A stretch of 64,000 nucleotides of DNA, from contig OX421497.1 in the NCBI GenBank assembly GCA_949126835.1, positions 2,472,271-2,536,270 of the forward strand, written 5' to 3'. Under the pieces are notes generated by a model that was not told where the DNA came from, did not search any database, and saw nothing but the letters and a program-made list of their open reading frames with translations. Of the stretch, positions 35,531-46,430 are shown piece by piece. Position 1 is the first letter of the stretch. Every line of letters starts with the position of its first letter. Source of the stretch: Anisus vortex (lineage: Eukaryota > Mollusca > Gastropoda > Planorbidae). Both the position numbers and the translations under genes were made by a program.

Positions 35531-35688
35531 TTAATAATACGTACAAAAAGGCATTAAAAGTATAACAAATAAATAATATATATATTGTAAAGTATTTAGA
35601 ATTTAGAAAGTCATTTTTTTTTTCATTCGGTATGCAAGAAAATTTCAAATCCGTTCTATTTATCTACAAGAGGTACTTAAGCGTTTAA

Positions 35689-35850
35689 TGGGTTGCCTGA
35701 ACTATAACAAAAAATCCAACAAATTTTAACACCAAATTATTAAAGTCCCCGAATAGAAATGCAAGGCCTAGACTCAAACTAGGGATAAGCGTTGGACGCA
35801 ATGACCTTCTGTTTAGATGCAGCGTCTGTAACATATAAGATAGTTTAATG
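35689..35850 (+). mobile_element. LINE-1 fragment
   Basis: GGGTTGCCTGAACTATAAC (decayed WNGLPEL region), then AGACTCAAACTAGGGATAAG, GTTGGACGCAATGACCTTCT, GCGTCTGTAACATATAAGAT. Confidence 0.75.
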
Positions 35851-35936
35851 TTTGTTAATTATGCGTATGAATTTTGACAAATGTGTGGAAAAAACCTTCA
35901 AGAAAGTATACGTTTAGATAAAGGTTTAGTTTTAAT

Positions 35937-36905
35937 CTTTAGAGCAGGGGTCGGCAACCTAAGGCACGCGTGCCTGACTTGGCACGAACAGCGATTTTAA
36001 ATGGCACTCGAGAGACCTCCAAGAGGTATGTTTTGCTGAGTTTTTTTTTTTCCTGGCATTGAATGAGTTGAACTGTAGAAGCCGATGTTTCTGAACGACA
36101 GCGAATATTTCAGTGAGTTGAACTTGCATTGACAAGGACGGGATCAAACAGCACTTGAACTGTTAGACCACAGGACCAGATTAGCATTGAAACTGGACAT
36201 ATCTTGCCGTGAATTAAATTTCAAAACACATAACTACATGTACGTGCTTCCCTAATTTATGGTATGAGTTATCCTACTACAACCGTTTTAGATAATGATC
36301 TTTTTTTTAAATGGATGGATAATGACCATTTTAAAATGCATCAACTTGAACTTTAAACCCACAAAAATGGGCACCAAAATCCTAGATTTGTATAAAGAAA
36401 TAATAATTAAAAAGTAATATTGGTTATATTTTAAAAAAAAAACATAACTTTTTTGGCAACACTATCACTAGTCTATAGAATCAAATGTTAAATCTATATT
36501 TTAATCAAAGGGAGATAATTAAACCGTTTTCTTTGCGCTAATATTTCTAATATGTTTCATATTTTTCTTTATAAAGGAATAAATGGTTTATAATTTATAA
36601 CTTTAAAATTATCAAACTGTAAAAAAATAGTTGGAAATTATATAAATATAAAATGACTAAAGAATTTATAATATGTACATTTTTAAACATTACAATAACT
36701 ACCCATTTTGTATGATTCTTTTGTACGCATGACGCTTAACGTTAATGCCATTATTGGACTTTATGAAAAATCTACGCAGTAAAGCTGAGATAAAATAAAA
36801 ATGAATGCATTGCCGATAGACTATAAGGCTGTTGGCACGCTGAATGATTTAGAAATCCTAGTTTGGCACACTGTTTGCAAAAGATTGCTGATCCCTGCTT
36901 TAGAG
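35937..36905 (+). mobile_element. hAT-type MITE, long form, with intact 8-bp TSD
   Basis: Element 35945-36897 (953 bp). Ends CAGGGGTCGGCAACCT and AGATTGCTGATCCCTG are inverted repeats matching at 13 of 16 positions. The flanking CTTTAGAG occurs on both sides (35937-35944 and 36898-36905). The 8-bp duplication and CAGGG ends mark the hAT superfamily. No transposase is encoded, so it needs a partner element. Confidence 0.93.
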
Positions 36906-37021
36906 GACAGAAGGGCAATTACATTAGTTAGGCCTATACTAGAATATGCATATTCTGCATGAGACCGATCAACTAAAGCAAACATTAAAAGATAAGAACA
37001 AATTCAAAAAAGAGTTGCAAG
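36906..37021 (+). mobile_element. LINE fragment, internal reverse-transcriptase region
   Basis: Plus-strand translation reads LVRPILEYAYSA, stop, DRSTKANIKR, stop, EQIQKRVARY. This is the conserved LVRPILEYAS..WDP..EQIQRRAARF segment of LINE ORF2, broken by two stops. Confidence 0.8.
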
Positions 37022-37078
37022 GTACAACCAGGATTCAAACCCAGGACCATCGGTAAGCCCGCCGCACGGCCACAGTGC
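37022..37078 (-). mobile_element. SINE-A head fragment
   Basis: CCAGGATTCAAACCCAGGAC (reversed B box) and CCGCCGCACGGCCACAGTGC (reversed head). Confidence 0.75.
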
Positions 37079-37552
37079 GAAATAAAAAGCAGTAATAAAT
37101 AAGTTTGAGTGAGTGGTTTTCGGATGTAGAATGGGTTTCCTGAATCAATCAGGAAAATCAACAATATGACCTTTGAAGAAATAAATTCTTACCGAATTAA
37201 ACACAAAACAACCTAGATATGTTTCAGAAAAACATAGCCTGGTTATCCATTGCAACAACCAACATTCCTATAAATGGGACTAGAGATTAAATCCATTTAA
37301 TAAAAACTGAAAACTTTCAACACAAAAAAATATCGACTTCACATTTTCCCCCCCAATGTTCTATTCATATCAACATAGAGACTAGATCTATAGTTGGTCA
37401 TTTAATCTCTTCACTTCATATCGATTCACGAAGGCGTCAAAATACATGGTGTTGGGGACAAGATCCATGGCCCGGTGTACAGCAATTGAAACAGATTCTT
37501 ATCCCGCCCCCCCTCCCCTTTCTTGAATATGAATACTATACTATAACTGTTA
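37079..37552. other. Spacer, no gene seen
   Basis: Nothing recognised. Confidence 0.5.
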
Positions 37553-37624
37553 TCTCTCTCTTTCCCTTTCTCTTTCTCTTTCTCTCTCTCTTTCACTTTC
37601 TCTTTCTCTTTCTCTCTCTTTCTC

Positions 37625-37665
<41 letters not shown>

Positions 37666-37695
37666 CTCTTTCTCTTTCTCTCTCTCTCTTTGTCT
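37553..37695. repeat. CTTTCT/TC microsatellite
   Basis: Pure pyrimidine stretch of TCTCTCTTT and TTTCTC units, about 140 bp. Confidence 0.95.
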
Positions 37696-38075
37696 TCATC
37701 TCTCACTCCGTGTTAATAACAAAAAAAGGTCTGTATCTATGTAGTCGACATAGAATAATATAAAGTGCAATGTTTTGTAAGGCGAAACGGGAAATAGAGA
37801 GACGAATCATAGACATATGCATTTGCAATAAGGAGAAGGGGGGGGGGGGGATAACGTTTTTTTGCTATATAAAAAAAAGCACGGTTCAAATAGGTCGGTT
37901 AATGCTACACTTTTTTTGCTTTGTCCTATGTTTGCAAAGTTTTAAATTATTAATTAGATATATTTTTCTTTTAGCCTAGAGAATTATATCCGTGTTCCTA
38001 GTTGTTTGTTGCTAATGTTTAATGCGCTCTGAAGCTTACATTATGTTTGGTAGCAGTTCTGTATAAATAGAATTA
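37696..38075. other. Spacer
   Basis: G12 near 37838. Nothing else recognised. Confidence 0.5.
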
Positions 38076-38387
38076 TTATTATCAATGACTATAATACGAT
38101 GGACAGCTTGCTCTATTTTTAGAGCTTAAATGTTCTTATTTTTCCGTGCGCAACCAATAACGCTGTCTTAAATGACTTCTACGCTCTTACGATTGCATTA
38201 AAGGTTTCCGCTGTATACAACTTTCGATTTTAATCTTAATTTTCCATTGAGAAAATCATATCGAATTACTAAACCGGAAGTCTAGAGGACTTAGTGCGAT
38301 CGAAAATTCCGAAAATAAGTTTTCATGTTATCAAAGAGCAGAAATATCAAAGCAAGCGGTCCGTCCTGTTATAGTCTTTGTTATTAT
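38076..38387 (+). mobile_element. MITE with 7-bp TSD, copy 1
   Basis: Element 38083-38380 (298 bp). Start CAATGACTATAATACGATGG and end ATAGTCTTTG form inverted repeats about 30 bp long, continuing through GGACAGCTTGCT and AGCAAGCGGTCC. Flanks are TTATTAT on both sides (38076-38082, 38381-38387). The superfamily is not certain; CA ends and 7-bp duplications would fit P-type elements. Other copies are at 40652 and 45668. Confidence 0.8.
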
Positions 38388-38780
38388 CTTCTATTTACTC
38401 TCTAAAACGCTAAATAAAAAAAAATAATTAAGAAATAATAAGTTACTAATTTTTAAACTTTACCTGACGTTACAAATAAAAAGGCTATAGTAAAAAAAAA
38501 ATAATACAGAGATTTAAATTTGTTTGCTAGTAAATTTTTTGACCAAAAATTAGAAAATTAAAAAAGAAAAATTCCTTTGAACTAGTTTACAAAAAATTTA
38601 GACAACCATGGTGATTGTGGTCCAAAAGATGAAGAATTTTTTTTTTTTTTTTTTTTTTACCTAAACAACGTTTGGTAATGTTTTTTAAAAAGTTTTTTGC
38701 CATTATTCCATGAAAATAATACTTGCGTAGGCCTATGTGTTTACGTTTAACATATTTTATTCTTCATATCTATACAGACT
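38388..38780. other. AT-rich spacer
   Basis: Contains a T-run of about 21 bases near 38639-38659. No gene seen. Confidence 0.5.
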
Positions 38781-38965
38781 AGACGGCTGGTCCAGCGGTT
38801 AGTTAGTTCACCGGACTGTCAACCAAAAACCAACTGACAGGTCGCGGGTTCTAGCCCTGCCACCGACGGATCCCTGTCGCCCTGCAGGAGTTTTGGGCCT
38901 AGTGGACGTAATAATCTTCTATCTAGAAGGAACGTCTGTAAACTTATAAGAATAAGACTAGACCT
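38781..38965 (+). mobile_element. SINE-C: tRNA-like head fused to the LINE-1 3' tail
   Basis: The head has GGCTGGTCCAGCGGTTAG (A-box-like) and GGTCGCGGGTTCTAGCC (B-box-like). The tail, from GTGGACGTAATAATCTTCTA through AGAAGGAACGTCTGTAAAC to TTATAAGAATAAGA, corresponds to the terminal ~60 bp of LINE-1. SINEs that borrow the end of a LINE are mobilised by that LINE's reverse transcriptase, so this is a probable SINE/LINE partnership. Confidence 0.8.
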
Positions 38966-39860
38966 TTTAAAGCTAGAGATTAGACTTTGTGTGTAATGTC
39001 AACAAAAACACTGTCTGTGATCTATGGCAACACATCGCTCACAATGGACGCAAACAACACTATGAAGATACGGCTTCCGTGTTAAGGCCAGCATACACAC
39101 GCACACAAACACACACATTAGGTCAAGAGGTGGCTTTAGAGAAAGAGATTACCCTGACTAAATGAGATTTGTTTAATCCTGCAGTGTCCACTTCTTACCA
39201 CCCTCACGTTGAAAGCGGCCGCGGTAGTGGCCTCCACAATGGACGACCCATTAGAACGGAGAAGATTTTTTTTTATTGTTAGCGCCTTTTTTTTTTCCTC
39301 GACGAATTACATCATCAAATCTTGTGCACAGTGGAGACGCTAACATTAGTTGGAAAGGGGAGGCGTACAGATAAACTGACGGGGTGGTAAGGGTGCGGGG
39401 GGGGGGGGGGGGAAATACAGTGCTAGTCAGTGCTGTAACTTGTCAACAATGGACGGTGGTCCGGTTAAGATAGGGATAAGGGGTGACGGGGGTGCGTACT
39501 AGGGAGAAGTTAACGCTGCCGGAGTTTTGTCGTATAGGTGATGACACCCGGTGGGGGGGGGGGGAATAAACAGGGTAGACCGGAGGGAGACGGGAGACAA
39601 TAGAAGAGATCACAGATTTCATAATCTTAGGCATGGGCGAATCCCCCATTATTTGGAGGCGTCACTTGTAACTAACAAATAGATGGGTTTTTTTTTCATT
39701 GTGGGCTTTGTCAGAGGTGAAATTCTAAATGAACACATTATGACCCATTATCTATTTCCTACAGCAAGAACTAAAGTTTTAGAATTAGACATTTCTGTTT
39801 AATTTTAAAAAATGTCTATACAATTTTACAAAGGTCTTTAAAAACTATTTTGCACTTCCA
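38966..39860. other. Spacer, no gene seen
   Basis: G16 at 39397-39412 and a second G run near 39552. The frames have no recognisable content. Confidence 0.5.
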
Positions 39861-40240
39861 TGGGCCTCAAATACTAGCGAAGTGTGTGAACCGCCGATAC
39901 GTTCACAATAAGAATACACCGCGGGCGAAGGCATGTGGGGAGGAAGCAATGAGCGCAGCAATCCGTTTCAAAAACCCGCCCTGGTGCCCGTACCTATAGT
40001 ATGGGATTCGCGCTACTGGGCGGCATTGCAGGTTTACGGGCGACCCACCACACTGATGATCCCAAGGGGAATTCCGCAGTCTGATTTTAAGCTGGGCTGC
40101 CGATACCGTACCCTATTCCTATGTTACATGGCACGCCACGCCTTCGGCTTGCCGTGGGGTGACTGGCGCCCGGACAGAACCTTGGTGTGCCCCCCCTCCC
40201 CATTGGTTCACCCCTGAACATCGCTACGCCCCTGGAATAA
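39861..40240 (+). other. GC-rich island with 94-codon ORF, unidentified
   Basis: A sharply bounded GC-rich block in AT-rich DNA. The ORF 39933-40217 starts ATG and ends TGA, but its product has no recognised motif. The block ends with CGCTACGCCCCTGG, similar to the CAGGGGCGTAG terminal repeats of many invertebrate DNA transposons. An unclassified transposon fragment is more likely than a gene. Confidence 0.35.
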
Positions 40241-40364
40241 AGACCCCGAAGGCTCGTCCGTTTTTTTTTAAAATAGAGACGTTATAAACGAAACTATTTT
40301 GATCATAACAAGTGTTATAGTCTGTAAAGTTTTAGTACTAGTGGAGTGAACCTAACAAGCCAAT

Positions 40365-40450
40365 AGAACTAGTGTTCTATTGTTATAGAACTAGTGTTCT
40401 ATTGTTATAGAACTAGTGTTCTATTGTTATAGAACTAGTGTTCTTTTGTT
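40365..40450. repeat. 22-bp tandem repeat, four units
   Basis: AGAACTAGTGTTCTATTGTT plus AT, repeated; the last unit is slightly changed. Each unit contains an imperfect palindrome AGAACTAGTGTTCT. Confidence 0.95.
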
Positions 40451-40651
40451 GTTATATTTAATGTTTGATATCTTTTTTTTTCTTATATTAATCTTTATAT
40501 ACACATTGTTTTGCATGAAAATAGTACATTAGCCTAGTATGTGTGTGAGTATGTCTATTTATTACACATATTTTTTTTCGTCAAGCTGTATTAATAGTTC
40601 TTTTATATTGTTTAAAATATGCTGAAAGTCAAGACACATTTTTCATTTGTT

Positions 40652-40821
40652 ACCTAAAGACTTTCGATGTATACAACTTTTGATTTTAATCTTAATTTCC
40701 CATTGAACAAATCTTAAGCGAATTACTAAACCGGAAGTCTAGATGACGTAGAAAAGAAGTCATTCGTGTAATTAAATAGCAGAAATATCAAAGCAAGCGG
40801 TCCATCTTATAATAGTCTTTG
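40652..40821 (+). mobile_element. 7-bp-TSD MITE, copy 2, 5'-truncated
   Basis: Shares GATTTTAATCTTAATTTCCC, ATTACTAAACCGGAAGTCTA and AAAGCAAGCGGTCCATCTTA with copies 1 and 3, and ends TAGTCTTTG. The left terminal repeat is missing. Confidence 0.85.
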
Positions 40822-41580
40822 GTTGAACGTACGTAATATTTCAAATCAGTGGCAATCAAACGGTGATAATAAATTACCAAACGCTGACCGGTCCTTCCCT
40901 GAGCATTATTCGGCTGCGAGTATTCACCAGTATATTAAATATGTGCACAATGCTGTGTTGTGTGTGTGTCTGTGTGTGTGTAGCCCCCGTGTGTTCGTTT
41001 CGTGTGTTGTGTGTATGTGTGTGAGCGTGTAGCTTTCCCTTAAGTAGATTAGCGCAGTGTGAGCCCCGCGATAAGTCAACTTTTCATCCATTGTTACAGT
41101 TTTAACGGGAATAAAAGGCCCCCCAGTGTGCAGGCGTCCAAATCGCGTAGGCCGTCGGAAGGCCTTGAATTTACATAGCTGAAATAAGAATACCTTGAAC
41201 AGGTCTATATATAAGCTACCAAAGAAAGTTTATAGGGAAGAACTATATAGGCCTATAGACTTTAAAAGTTTACAATTTTTTAACCTTTTTTGTTCTACAA
41301 AGACGAATGGATGGATGGATGGATGGATGGATATGGTTGCTACAATAACAAAGGGCAAAGGGTCCGAAGGCGTAACAGTATATTAAACAACATATGGCCT
41401 TTGCACTATAAACAAATATTTAATTTAATTGGATAGTGAAATCAGAGCTCACCAGTGATCTGCAAGGAGATTTCGTGGCCACCACAAATCCTCTGCCTCT
41501 CCCCCTCCCGCCCCCACATCCACCCCCATCTCAATAGCGGTTTAAAAAAATAATAATTTGAGATATGTAGACGTATGGAT
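40822..41580. other. Spacer with (TG)n and (ATGG)n
   Basis: (TG)n-like 40955-41030; GGATGGATGGATGGATGG at 41308-41332. No gene seen. Confidence 0.6.
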
Positions 41581-41830
41581 AGGGTGGGTACAATAGCCAA
41601 GCGGCAGCGTGTCCGGCTGGCGTACCGCATCCTGGTGCAGGCTTTTTTTCCCCGGGTCTCGAAAGTGTGTCCCTGAGTCTACTCAGCTCTGATGGGTACC
41701 TGACCTTAGTTAGGGAAAACTAAAGGCGGCTTTTGCATAGTGCTGGCCACACAATCACCTAGTATGCCGTGGCAACAGAGCGCCGCTTTACCGGCCCTAT
41801 GGATCAATTCTGTCCGACGGGATACTTTAC
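41581..41830 (+). mobile_element. SINE-A, nearly full length
   Basis: Head GTACAATAGCCAAGCGGCAG; GGCTGGCGTACCGCATCCTG (B box partly lost); CTCTGATGGGTACCTGACC; GTGCTGGCCACACAATCACC; ends CTGTCCGACGGGATACTTTA. Confidence 0.9.
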
Positions 41831-41880
41831 TTTTTTTTTAGAGACGTATGGATGGATTCCCATTAAATTGTATGGCTTAA

Positions 41881-41953
41881 CCCTTCCCGTACCGACCTAC
41901 TTCTATCTATGCTGCCTTCAGTTCCGCTATATACGCGCCCGGGACTGTAAGGG
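41881..41953 (+). mobile_element. 73-bp TTAA-flanked MITE, copy 3
   Basis: TTAA at 41877-41880 and 41954-41957. Differs from copy 1 at one base (TTCTATC for TCCTATC). Confidence 0.9.
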
Positions 41954-42897
41954 TTAACAGAACTTGGGCCGAGAGAGATCTCCATAACGGCAACTCAAAA
42001 AGTTTGCCTAAAACACTGCGGCTGGGCACATAGTCCCAAGTGAATGTCTACAGGCCAGGTGTGTAAGTGTAAGTGTGTAAGTGTCATTGTGTGTTTTTTT
42101 TTTTATTGTTGATATATTTATTTTGGATCACCTTCATCCATTTAACTGTGTCAATAATTACTCTCCCCCCTCTCTCTCCCCTCTCTCGACCCCCTCTCTC
42201 TCCCCTCTCTCTCCCCCCTCTTCCAGCTTGTCTCCCTGTATTCTCTCTTCTTGTTCATATTATTACTAACCAATCAAAAAACCCTTTGCCTTTCACGGGC
42301 AGACGTGGGAGTTTATTGACTTAATTGCGAGCAGACGATTTCATGTACACTATGTCCACCACTGAAAAGCAGCGCAGTAAATGATTTGGTCAACACAATT
42401 TTAAAGTCTTTTCGCGTTGATAGTATAATAATAATTTTCCCGGGCTTGTCGTGAAATACCGGGAAATAAGGGGAAATGCCGGAAAATATCTGGAAAGGAT
42501 TAGTATGAACAAGGGTGTTTGTTTGCTTTGAATCAAATTATCTGTTTCAAAGTCTGTACCTATGTTTTACTCTGAGTCGGTATGAATGAATAGGGGCCCG
42601 GGGGGAGGGGGGGGGGGTAATTATGTGAAAATGGCATTTTTATAACCAAGAGGGTCTGGAGTTCGAACATGGACATTTTTTTATAGCTTATTCGCGTCGC
42701 TTAATTTGGGAAGGTGGGGGGGGGGGGACGGGTAAGGAGAACAAATGGTGCTGGCCACACAATCAAATGTCTTGCAGGGACTAGAGCAGCTTGTGGAATG
42801 CTATCCTTAAGGGGCCCCAAATGTTACTGTAGCCTATAGTTTTACTGGGTATTAGTATATACTTGATAGAGTATAAGTGCACTATGTCCATTTAAGA
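41954..42897. other. Spacer
   Basis: CT-rich 42163-42225; GCAGACG at 42299 and GCAGACGA at 42331; G runs near 42600 and 42716. A SINE-A scrap GTGCTGGCCACACAATCAAA is at 42750. No gene seen. Confidence 0.5.
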
Positions 42898-43152
42898 CAT
42901 ATCGGTCTATAGGAACAGTAAAGTAGCTTTCACCAATTCAAGAGGCCGTTGCATAGTCTACAAAAGGATTGTGTAGTCAGCACAATGCCCTGCAACGATT
43001 TTCCTTCACCTAATCTAATTTCAGATACACATCATACTCAAAGACAATCTTCAAACATGGGCTTGAAAAAAAAAAAAGCAGGCTTCTAGTCTAGACTCGA
43101 AACCGATTCACATAGGAAAGACAATGCGTACGCGCTGCCGCTTGACCATTGT
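42898..43152 (-). mobile_element. SINE-A, diverged full-length copy
   Basis: ATCGGTCTATAGGAACAGTA, TTGTGTAGTCAGCACAATGC, TAGACTCGAAACCG (reversed B box) and CGCGCTGCCGCTTGACC (reversed head). Confidence 0.8.
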
Positions 43153-43184
43153 TTGTACCAATATAATATCATATTTCAGAAATT

Positions 43185-43240
43185 ACACACGCTTCTTCTG
43201 TAAAGAACACTATTACGTCTTACGCTCATCCTACGCTCAT
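43185..43240 (-). mobile_element. LINE-1 tail fragment
   Basis: ACACGCTTCTTCTGTAAAGA and TACGTCTTACGCTCATCC. An extra CTACGCTCAT copy follows. Confidence 0.75.
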
Positions 43241-43391
43241 TATAGTTAGTGTACACAAGTAAAGACAACACAACGAGTGTACATTTTAACGTTCAGAAAC
43301 GGCCAAAGACAGAGACGGGTAGGTAAAATGTACCGCTAGTCAATACTCCACGCAGAGATTTTATGGAAATCCACCAAATGTACACATTTTA

Positions 43392-43590
43392 AGACACGGG
43401 TGTGCAACAGGCGGTCAGCGAACCACAATACGGCCCGTCAAACCTTTGAGTACAGGAATTCTAACGGGAGTTCTTTTGCTTTTAACGCATTGTAATAAAT
43501 AATGTAATTAAATCTTCAGAATGTTTTCTCCCATTTACTTGTATCAAATTCTAAATACGGCCCAAATGACGCAAAAATGTTGCATACACA
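43392..43590 (+). mobile_element. hAT-like MITE relic of another family
   Basis: GGGTGTGCAACAGGCGGTCA, then CACAATACGGCCCGTCAAAC, and later AATACGGCCCAAATGACG. This resembles the widespread hAT repeats with a GGGTGTGCAAC start and CGGCCCGC body. The terminal repeat at the far end is not defined. Confidence 0.55.
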
Positions 43591-44671
43591 TGATTTCAAA
43601 GACTAGGTATATAATTTTCTTCACGTCTTCCGTGGGATAAGTAAAAAGTAAGTCAAAGTACCCGTCGGACGATATGGATCAACTTCTGTTGGATAATTAA
43701 CTGAAATTTCGTCTATAGTTATAAACAAACACCAATAAAAACACAGCCGCTATCAGGCACGGTGCTAAATCTGACGCTAACTGTACATCAATTTCGTCCC
43801 CCCCCCCCCCCCAAAACACTCCGATAAACTTGACGGGTTCTCCGTTGTTGTGCCAAAAGTTGTAAACAAACTGACAAAATCGTATTCTTCGCACATCGTC
43901 AAATCGCTTAGCGATTTTCTTTTGATTTCAAACGCCAGTATACAATATAATATCTCTCAAACAGACAGATAAGGATTTAGAAGTTTAGGTTCTGATCAAC
44001 AAACGCTGTATAGGTCAGTGCAGCTACGACACATTTTTGTCATAATGTGAACATGATGTTTGACGTATTTACTTACACACGAATTCACCAGTGCTGTGAA
44101 TTTTTATCGTCTGCGGCGTTTGTTATTGTTCCGTTGAATAAAAATAAAAAATGAAAATCGCACTCCGTATTTTTTAAGGGAAAGAGAAATTAAAATGGAG
44201 ACCTGGGGGGAGGGGGGGGGGCTTGACTTTAATCGGTTTTGTTCCGCTTCTGAATTCCGGCAATAGCCGCGTACATAGTTTTTAATACAGACCACCCAAT
44301 TTTTTTTGTGATCCAGTACACGCGAGCAGACGCGTATAAGAAAAGAAAATGTGTGGCAGACGATAAGGATTTATAAGATGGCGGGCGAGCATTCAATAGC
44401 GGGAGCTCCCCGGAATCTATGACTTTTTTATTTTTTGAATTACGGAGTTAATGAAGTGAGCTTGAAGTAAGCTGAGTTCGACTGTATGTGTGTTTATGTG
44501 TGCGATTCTCTGTGTGTTTCTCTCCGTGTGGGTGTGTTTGCGTGTGTGTTTATGTTTAGCGAGTAGCTATCTCGAGTGTGTTTGACTGTTAAGATCTTAT
44601 TTTGTAGTATAGTTACAGTGCAAAAGATATTTTTAAAAAGTTTATTGAGCGTAGGCCTATACTTATTTCAT
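43591..44671. other. Spacer with GCAGACGA words and CpG-rich part
   Basis: C15 at 43798-43812 and a G run near 44209. TCGTCTGC lies at 44107, GCAGACG at 44326 and GCAGACGA at 44356, in DNA with many CpGs and AAGATGGCGGGCGAGC at 44377-44392 (contains AAGATGGCGG, the core of YY1 sites). TG-rich 44480-44560. Possibly a promoter or enhancer; no exon recognised. Confidence 0.4.
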
Positions 44672-44815
44672 ATATGACAGACGCTCCTTCTATAAAGAAG
44701 ATTATTGCATCCTACACTCATCCGTGGTGTGAGTCTAGTCCTGCATTTCTATTAGTGTTTTAAATGATCCTAATTTACTGGTTTTCCTGGTTTGGTCAGG
44801 CAACCCATTCCAATG
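44672..44815 (-). mobile_element. LINE-1 fragment
   Basis: GACGCTCCTTCTATAAAGAA, CATCCTACACTCATCCGTGG, TTACTGGTTTTCCTGGTTTG, CAACCCATTCCAATG. Confidence 0.9.
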
Positions 44816-45059
44816 AGATTGCAGCCTGGGCGTCCTACGATTGCTTCTAAATATATCTTTTCTCATGTTCTATCTATATTTATTGATTTTTTTTCTATCT
44901 GAAAAAAGAGCATTCTCACGTAAAACCATCTCTGCTTGTTTTTATCCCGTAAAGCCATCTCTGCTTGTTTTTACTAAACGCTGTACTAGCCACACTGCCA
45001 CCGTAGTACCGAATGTCTATGCAACAGACACAATATACAATCGTTGTGTTGTAACAGGC

Positions 45060-45215
45060 TGAACTCTTATTTAGAGATACAACACAATAACAACCTGTTG
45101 CATTGCTTAGATAAATATAAGGATAAAAAAAAAACAATTTCCTGATTCGTTATGCTAGAACCAATGAATATAAGTATTCCTTCATTCCGAGTGGCATATG
45201 GGCCTGGAATAAATA
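45060..45215 (+). mobile_element. LINE-1 fragment, opposite orientation
   Basis: Plus-strand AACAACCTGTTGCATTGCTT, GTTATGCTAGAACCAATGAA, TTCATTCCGAGTGGCATATG match the reversed ORF part of 5880-5960. The frame is broken. Confidence 0.75.
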
Positions 45216-45274
45216 AATGTAGCATTAACCGACTTAAAATAAAAGTAAAACAGTAGGGGTCTAAAAATGGTTAA

Positions 45275-45600
45275 CGAAGGTAAATATTTAAATAATGTGT
45301 TATCAAGTTCTGTTTAAAAGTGACGATAGAACTTGTTCGCCTGAGTTGGATGGGAAGTAGATTCCATACTTTCGTGCCAGATATTGAGAAGGCTCTAAGG
45401 CCAACGGTCATCAATGAGAAACGGGCGCACCTCCGGAAGCGAGGAGTCGGCAGAACGGATAGTGTTCTTTGCTGAACATTTGGGTTTGATAAGTGCCTCG
45501 AGATCGGACGGCATCTCGTTGTTATGTGGGTACTGATGGCAAACTTTTGCCACTTTGTATTCAATTCTGTTTCTCAAGAATGCAGCAGCCAACGCATGAG
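45275..45600 (-). mobile_element. C-terminal fragment of a second LINE family
   Basis: Minus-strand frame ends GLRAFSISGTKVWNLLPIQL then VTFKQNLITHYL, the typical RAFS..GP..WN.LP..LR...S...FK..L end of LINE ORF2. It differs from LINE-1 and reads partly in two frames (45592-45395 and 45564-45271), so it is frameshifted. Confidence 0.75.
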
Positions 45601-45660
45601 AACTGTCGCATAATGAAGACTAAATTATTTAATAATTTTATCATAATTTTAATCCAATAT

Positions 45661-45999
45661 ATTTAAGCAAAGATTATATTGAGATGGACCGCTTGCTCTA
45701 TTTTATAGAGTTTATAATAGGCCTATGTTCGTTTTTTTTGTTCCGTGCGCAGCCAATAAGGCTGTCTTCTTACATGACTTCTACGCTCCTACGATTGCAT
45801 TAACGGTTTCCGCTGTATACAACTTTCGATTTTAATCTTAATTTTCCATTGAGAAAATCATAGCGAATTACTAAACCGGAAGTCTAGAGGACTTAGTGCG
45901 ATCGGAAATTCCGAAACTAAGTGTTTCAAGTTATCAAATAGCAGAAATATCAAAGCAAGCGGTCTATCTTATTATAATTAATATAGTCTTTGATTTAAG
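45661..45999 (+). mobile_element. 7-bp-TSD MITE, copy 3
   Basis: Element 45668-45992 (325 bp), start CAAAGATTATATTGAGATGG, end ATATAGTCTTTG, flanked by ATTTAAG on both sides (45661-45667, 45993-45999). Terminal repeats include GGACCGCTTGCT and AGCAAGCGGTCT. Confidence 0.88.
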
Positions 46000-46136
46000 C
46001 TAACACAAATTAGTCTTCGTCCATGACAAAACGATACATAATTCATTTTAAGTTTTATAGAGCTGTTAGGCCTATATACAATTTGAAACATTACGTTCGC
46101 GTGTAAAACAAATAATAATTGTAGAAATATTACAGT

Positions 46137-46430
46137 TTTTCATACTTTTCTGGCTACGAGTAGGATTGTGTAGCAAGTAAATTTACCTCTGTAATACTTT
46201 TTTTTTTATTTAAAAAGATGATATTCTTTTATCATTTTTCTCTCTCTTTATGCAACCAATTGTAAGGTAAGGATGATAAACATAAGTGTAGCCTACACAT
46301 TTTAAAGCTTTTACTTTTCTGGCTACGAGTAGGATTGTGTAGCTAGTAAACTTTTTTTTCAATTTTAATTTAAAAAGGTGATTTTCTTTTATCGTTTTGC
46401 TCTCTCTTAATGCAACCAGTTATAAGGATA
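46137..46430. repeat. Direct duplication of ~125 bp
   Basis: TTCTGGCTACGAGTAGGATT followed by GTGTAGC-AGTAAA, TTTAAAAAG-TGAT-TTCTTTTATC and CTCTCT-ATGCAACCA occurs at 46147-46264 and again at 46317-46425. Offset is about 170 bp and the copies are diverged. Confidence 0.85.

Noticed and set aside
41769..41957. Short ORFs ending LPVPTYFYLCCLQFRYIRAR
   Set aside because: The shared ending is just the translated 73-bp MITE, also seen at 61933-62124 and, inverted, at 35454-35648.
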